A stretch of DNA of 35,810 nucleotides from the NCBI GenBank assembly GCA_009786445.1, contig WQTE01000017.1, positions 7 to 35,816 of the forward strand. Direction: 5' to 3'. The notes below the pieces were generated by a model that did not search any database, was not told the DNA's origin, and was given only the letters and a program-made list of their open reading frames with translations. Positions 32,055 through 35,810 of this stretch are shown here, piece after piece; within the stretch, counting starts at the first letter, position 1, and each line of letters starts with the position of its first letter. A program made the position numbers and the translations under genes. The DNA comes from Oscillospiraceae bacterium (lineage in GTDB: Bacteria; Bacillota; Clostridia; Oscillospirales; Oscillospiraceae).

Positions 32055-33872
32055 ATGTGTGGAATTATCGGATATATAGGCGAGGAAGATGCAGTACCTA
32101 TTATTATTGAGGGGCTTAAAAAATTAGAGTATCGCGGATATGATTCCGCAGGAATAGCAGTATATACTGAAAACGGCTTTGATGTTCTCAAACAAAAAGG
32201 CCGCCTCTCCGGTCTGGAAGAAAAGCTATCCGGCGGTTTTCCTCAAAGCCATCAGGGCATAGGCCACACCAGATGGGCGACACATGGCGAACCGTCTGAT
32301 ATAAACTCCCACCCTCATCTCGGCACAGACAGTAAAATAGCCATTGTCCACAACGGCATAATTGAAAATTATAAGCAACTCAAAGAGTATCTTGAGTCCA
32401 AAGGTGTTGTTTTCGCTTCGCAAACCGACAGTGAGGTAATCGCTCAACTGGCAGAATATTATTATGAAGGCGACATAATGGACACTGTTTGCAAAGTTTC
32501 AAGCAGGCTTGAAGGCTCATATGCTCTGGGAATCATGTGTTCCGACGACCCTAATACACTCATAGCCGTAAAAAAAGACAACCCGCTCATCATCGGCATT
32601 TCCGAACATGGTAATCTAATAGCTTCCGACGTTCCGGCACTGCTCAAGCACACAAATAAAGTTTATTATCTGGACGATAACGAGATTGCCGTACTGAAAT
32701 CGGATAGCATCAATTTCTTTGACTTCGACATGGACGAGGTGGATAAAACACTTGAGACAATCACATGGAGCATGGATAGTGCAGAAAAAGGCGGTTATCC
32801 TCATTTTATGCTTAAAGAAATAATGGAGCAACCAAAGGTTCTGCGTGATACAATCAACTCCATGATGACCGACACCGAAAATAACAGAATCCTTGAAGAA
32901 ATCGATATCAGGAAATTTGACAAAATCATCATAACCGCTTGCGGTTCGGCGTATAATGCAGGAGTTGTGTCTAAATATGTATTTGAAGAACTTTGCAGAT
33001 TTCCGCTTATAGAGGTTGAACTTGCGAGTGAATTTCGGTATAAAAACAGCGTTATAAATGACAAAACGCTTGTAATTTTGGTGAGCCAATCGGGCGAAAC
33101 AGCCGACACCATTGCCGCCATGAGGGAGGCAAAGTCAAAGGGCGCAGTCACGCTTTCCATAGTAAATGTTATCGGCAGCACTATTGCCAAAGAATCTGAT
33201 TACACTATATTTACAGCCGCAGGGCCTGAAATTGCTGTTGCAACAACAAAGGCTTTTTCCGCACAACTGGTGCTTCTTTACTTTCTCGCTGTGCGTTTCT
33301 CTAAAAAACTCGGCAGGTTAGACGAAGCGTTATACGAAAAACTGGAGCAGGAAATCGTCAGTCTGCCTGATAAGGCGACCGAAGTTTTGGAGCATATTGA
33401 TTTTATTCAGAAATACGCCTCAAACAGTGTTGCTTACAAATCCGTTTTCTTCATTGGCAGAAACATAGACTATGCTATCGCTCTTGAAGGTTCGCTCAAG
33501 CTCAAGGAAATTTCATATATCCACTCTGAGGCTTATGCGGGCGGTGAGCTGAAGCATGGCACAATCGCTCTGATTGACGGCGAAAACACGTTGGTTGTGG
33601 GGATTGCTTGCTGCAAAAGGCTTTTCCCGAAAACGCTTAGTAATATCGAACAGGTTCTGAGCAGGGGCGCAAATGTTTTGTTCGTGAGCAATATTGAGCA
33701 GGTAACGACTGACGAAAAGACTTCAAAGATTACTATTCCCGATATATATGATTTGTTTTCACCATCGCTGTCGGTCATTGCATTGCAGCTCTTTTCCTAC
33801 TATGTCGCTGCAAACCGCGGCTGCGACATCGACAAGCCCCGCAACTTAGCAAAAAGTGTCACTGTGGAGTGA
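32055..33872 (+). CDS. glmS: Glutamine-fructose-6-phosphate aminotransferase (isomerising)
   Basis: The 605-residue enzyme makes glucosamine-6-phosphate for peptidoglycan from fructose-6-phosphate and glutamine. MCGIIGYIGEEDAVP starts with Cys2 as the glutaminase nucleophile after Met removal. GIGHTRWATHGEPSDINSHPHLG and the NGIIENY motif are the glutaminase site. Two SIS sugar-isomerase domains follow (ACGSAYNAGVVSKYVFEEL, VSQSGETADTIAAMREAKSK), ending DKPRNLAKSVTVE. The ATG at 32055 fits the mature start and has AAGGA 10 nt before; an upstream ATG at 32013 is outside the family alignment. The last codon's stop TGA is the first bases of the palindrome. Cytoplasmic; convergent with rarA. Confidence 0.97.
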   Translation: MCGIIGYIGEEDAVPIIIEGLKKLEYRGYDSAGIAVYTENGFDVLKQKGRLSGLEEKLSGGFPQSHQGIGHTRWATHGEPSDINSHPHLGTDSKIAIVHNGIIENYKQLKEYLESKGVVFASQTDSEVIAQLAEYYYEGDIMDTVCKVSSRLEGSYALGIMCSDDPNTLIAVKKDNPLIIGISEHGNLIASDVPALLKHTNKVYYLDDNEIAVLKSDSINFFDFDMDEVDKTLETITWSMDSAEKGGYPHFMLKEIMEQPKVLRDTINSMMTDTENNRILEEIDIRKFDKIIITACGSAYNAGVVSKYVFEELCRFPLIEVELASEFRYKNSVINDKTLVILVSQSGETADTIAAMREAKSKGAVTLSIVNVIGSTIAKESDYTIFTAAGPEIAVATTKAFSAQLVLLYFLAVRFSKKLGRLDEALYEKLEQEIVSLPDKATEVLEHIDFIQKYASNSVAYKSVFFIGRNIDYAIALEGSLKLKEISYIHSEAYAGGELKHGTIALIDGENTLVVGIACCKRLFPKTLSNIEQVLSRGANVLFVSNIEQVTTDEKTSKITIPDIYDLFSPSLSVIALQLFSYYVAANRGCDIDKPRNLAKSVTVE

Positions 33873-33978
33873 AGCGAGGGGACGGGGGTAGCGAAGCAAG
33901 GGGACGGGGGTGCCTGCTTCACTCCTGAAGCAGCTCCCCCCGTCCCCTTGCTTCGCTCCCCCCGTCCCCTCGCTTCAC
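33869..33978. repeat. 110-bp REP-like palindrome containing both convergent stop codons
   Basis: Two 53-nt arms flank a 4-nt centre (CTCC). Each arm holds two tandem ~21-nt units built on GCGAAGCAAGGGGACGGGGG, ending with a shorter CTGCTTCA unit. The two arms pair almost perfectly with five mismatches. The outermost GTGAAGCG contains the glmS stop TGA (33870-33872) and, in the mirror, the rarA stop (33975-33977). It shares its words with 192-266. It may act as a bidirectional terminator. Confidence 0.9.
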
Positions 33979-35294
33979 CCTTGCGCTTTTTTCCAATCCT
34001 CGATTTGCTGCATGCGTTCTTTAACTTTTGCCTCTTGCCCTTGTTCGGTGGGTTTGTAGTATTTGCGGTCTTTTAGCGAATCGGGTAGACATTGCATGGT
34101 GCTTAGTTTGTCTTCTGTGTCGTGTGCGTAAATATAGTTCTTGCCGTATCCGAGCTCCTTCATCAGCTTTGTCGGGGCATTTCTAATTTGTAGCGGAACC
34201 GGTTCGGTCAACATATTTTGTGCATCATGTGCCGCTTCGCCGTATGCAACGTAGAGTGAATTGGATTTCGGCGCAAGTGCCATGTATGTAACAGCGTGTG
34301 CCAGATGGACACTGCACTCGGGCATACCGATAAAGTGACACGCCTGATATGCCGCGACTGCTATTTGCAAAGCACGGCTATCTGCCATGCCTATATCTTC
34401 GCTCGCAAAACGCACCACTCGCCTTGCCACATACAAGGGTGTCTCCCCTGCTTCGAGCATACGTGCAAGCCAATATATCGAGGCATCTACATCGCTGTTT
34501 CTCATGGATTTGTGAAGTGCAGATATAATATTGTAATGCTCTTCCCCGCTCTTGTCATAGAGCAGAGATTTCTTACTTATACATTGCTCAAGCATTTCCA
34601 TGGATACGGTTATGCCCGTCTCGTCTGTCTCGCTGTTGAGAACAACCATCTCTAAGGTGCTTAGTGCCGTGCGGGCATCGCCGCTTGCGAAGTTTGCAAT
34701 TATGGCGAGCATATCGTCTGTAATCCTTACTTCCTGCCCTTCAAACGCTCTTTGGTCTTTTATGGCATTTTTCAATAATTTTACAAGGTCCTCCTGCTGT
34801 AAGGCATTCAGCACAAAAACTCTGCAACGCGACAGGAGAGCGGAGTTTACTTCAAACGAGGGATTTTCGGTTGTTGCGCCTATCAGCACTATGCTGCCTT
34901 TTTCAACAAATGGCAAAAAGGCATCCTGCTGCGCCTTGTTGAAGCGATGAATCTCATCAACAAACAATATGGTTTTGTCACCCAAAACGCTCATTTTTTC
35001 AGCACGGTTCATGACTTCCTTTATTTCCTTAATTCCGCTGGTAACTGCACTGAAGTTAACGAATTCCGCTTTTGTCCTTCCTGCAATAATGCGCGCAAGT
35101 GTCGTTTTTCCGACCCCGGGCGGTCCCCAAAAAATCATTGACGAGACCATGTCTCTGTCAATCATTTGGCGTATAACCTTACCGTCGCCCAGCAAATGTT
35201 CTTGACCGACGAACTCATCTAAATCACGCGGGCGAAGTCTGCTTGCCAAAGGACCGATTGGCTTGTTTGTCTCATATATTGATGTCTGTTTCAT
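33975..35294 (-). CDS. rarA: Replication-associated recombination protein A (MgsA/RarA AAA+ ATPase)
   Basis: The 439-residue AAA+ protein starts MKQTSIYETNKPIGPLASRL. Walker A is GPPGVGKTT, Walker B ILFVDEIHRFNKAQQDAFLP, sensor 1 IGATTENPSFEVNSALLSRC. The C-terminal MgsA domain contains LARMLEAGETPLYVARRVVRFASEDIG and AYQACHFIGMPECSVHLAHAV. It clamps to DNA at stalled forks, and in Firmicutes relates to the helicase loader/clamp loader family. The second ATG of the shared start element at 35292-35311 is the start; the longer ORF above it runs into the promoter region. The preceding gene is the YmdB-type phosphoesterase, 212 nt upstream, in the same direction. Confidence 0.95.
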   Translation of the reverse strand: MKQTSIYETNKPIGPLASRLRPRDLDEFVGQEHLLGDGKVIRQMIDRDMVSSMIFWGPPGVGKTTLARIIAGRTKAEFVNFSAVTSGIKEIKEVMNRAEKMSVLGDKTILFVDEIHRFNKAQQDAFLPFVEKGSIVLIGATTENPSFEVNSALLSRCRVFVLNALQQEDLVKLLKNAIKDQRAFEGQEVRITDDMLAIIANFASGDARTALSTLEMVVLNSETDETGITVSMEMLEQCISKKSLLYDKSGEEHYNIISALHKSMRNSDVDASIYWLARMLEAGETPLYVARRVVRFASEDIGMADSRALQIAVAAYQACHFIGMPECSVHLAHAVTYMALAPKSNSLYVAYGEAAHDAQNMLTEPVPLQIRNAPTKLMKELGYGKNYIYAHDTEDKLSTMQCLPDSLKDRKYYKPTEQGQEAKVKERMQQIEDWKKAQG

Positions 35295-35311
35295 TTTTAT
35301 GACCATTCCTT
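35292..35311 (-). promoter_or_regulatory. Shared start-region element, copy D (rarA)
   Basis: Minus strand AAGGAATGGTCATAAAAATG. The SD, first ATG and GTCAT are the same as in copies A-C; only the last four bases before the second ATG differ (AAAA, versus TTTT in B and C). Confidence 0.75.
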
Positions 35312-35343
35312 CAAACTTGCTCCTTGCTTTTAGCAGATGATAT

Positions 35344-35372
35344 ACAATACCATGAGCAAAACACAAAATCAA
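35344..35372 (-). promoter_or_regulatory. Possible promoter of rarA
   Basis: On the minus strand TTGATT (35367-35372), a 17-nt spacer and TATTGT (35344-35349), about 50 nt from the ATG. The rest of 35373-35506 shows nothing else I can support. Confidence 0.4.
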
Positions 35373-35506
35373 CATTGAGTTCTGCTCTGATATATGTTAG
35401 TATGGATTCGTTGTCAAAGTGCTTGTTGCGGCAACAAAAGTGCATTGTCTGAACTTAAAATGGACTTAATAACTCTATAGAAAGTATATACGCATATATG
35501 ACTGCG

Positions 35507-35810
35507 CTAACTGATTCTAATAGCTTCAACGCTCAGACATTTCCCTGTGCTATAGTCAATCTCAAAAACTGCACCCTCAAGTCTTGCAGCTCCGCTTGCG
35601 GGAACGTAGCGGTCAGTGGGGTTTCCGAGAAAATGTTCGAGCGGTTCCTTGATTTCCATACCTATGATTGACTCGATAGCACCTGTCATGCCGAGGTCTG
35701 TAATGTACCCCATGTTCTTTGGAAAGACACGCCCGTCTGATGTTTGAACATGGGTATGTGTACCCCAGAGCGCAGACACTCTGCCGTCTAAATGATATGC
35801 CATTGCAAAC
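35507..35810 (-). CDS. YmdB-type metallophosphoesterase (TIGR00282 family), C-terminal part (5' end outside window)
   Basis: The open frame continues past the window edge as FAMAYHLDGRVSALWGTHTHV. The full coding start is not in view. The segment GTHTHVQTSDGRVFPKNMGYITDLGMTGAIESIIG, with GTHTHVQT as the dimetal ligand motif, is diagnostic of YmdB-type 2',3'-cyclic nucleotide phosphodiesterases of Firmicutes. The end reads AARLEGAVFEIDYSTGKCLSVEAIRIS, the family's usual last strand. About 101 residues are visible of an expected ~260. It acts in the cytoplasm on cyclic nucleotides and affects sporulation and motility decisions in Bacillus. Followed by rarA in the same direction. Confidence 0.9.
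   Translation of the reverse strand, partial: FAMAYHLDGRVSALWGTHTHVQTSDGRVFPKNMGYITDLGMTGAIESIIGMEIKEPLEHFLGNPTDRYVPASGAARLEGAVFEIDYSTGKCLSVEAIRIS

Noticed and set aside
32616..33089. 157-residue ORF antisense to glmS
   Set aside because: Shadow of a strongly conserved gene; no RBS or domain.
1..35810. CRISPR array, tRNA, rRNA or full insertion sequence
   Set aside because: I saw no regularly spaced repeats, no tRNA cloverleaf, no rRNA and no transposase gene.

Overview
This window looks like a chromosome segment of a low-to-mid G+C anaerobic Firmicute of the Clostridia type. The reasons are strong AAGGAGG-type ribosome binding sites, sigma-A promoters of the TTGACA-N17-TATAAT kind, a long-form hibernation factor, the murI-DUF1934-argS gene order, a divergent clostridial-type topoisomerase pair, a BlaI/M56 pair and an AmmeMemoRadiSam module. 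This assignment is inference; there is no rRNA marker. Two transmembrane chemoreceptors suggest a motile or chemotactic cell. A GH8 exo-oligoxylanase-like enzyme plus a Gfo/Idh/MocA oxidoreductase and two sugar isomerase-type TIM barrels suggest growth on plant-derived sugars.

Layout. 1-3237: the tail of an ATPase-family gene, a REP-like palindrome, then a divergent sugar module (oxidoreductase on minus, two isomerase/epimerase-fold genes on plus). 3260-6800: a BlaI-family repressor, an M56 membrane peptidase and a FliD-like protein; the repressor operon and the FliD-like gene are preceded by copies of one ~200 bp intergenic block with matching promoters. 6939-8378: a DUF234-type ATPase whose -10 box sits at the centre of a 41 bp near-perfect palindrome. 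8407-11431: murI-DUF1934-argS operon. 11630-13795: polyphosphate kinase. 13777-16120: AmmeMemoRadiSam radical SAM enzyme and a Memo-AMMECR1 fusion. 16318-16869: AbrB-type regulator with an acidic tail. 16896-26116: a seven-gene minus-strand run (topoisomerase B and A, transglutaminase-like lipoprotein, DivIVA-like coiled coil, hibernation factor, zinc-ribbon membrane protein, DUF885 lipoprotein). 26409-27788: a small antitoxin-like protein convergent with the GH8 enzyme. 28007-31915: two divergent chemoreceptors with almost identical signalling halves. 32055-35810: glmS, a 110 bp palindrome that supplies its stop codon and that of convergent rarA, then the end of a YmdB-type metallophosphoesterase gene.

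The most unusual signals are regulatory and structural. (i) Four unrelated genes (AbrB-like, DUF885 lipoprotein, hibernation factor, rarA) share nearly the same 20-nt start region, AAGGA-ATGGTCATTTTT-ATG, with two in-frame ATGs. (ii) The duplicated promoter block ties a BlaI/M56 sensor pair to a FliD-like gene. (iii) A long palindrome is centred on a promoter. (iv) Large REP-like palindromes abut stop codons. I saw no tRNA, rRNA, CRISPR array or complete insertion sequence.
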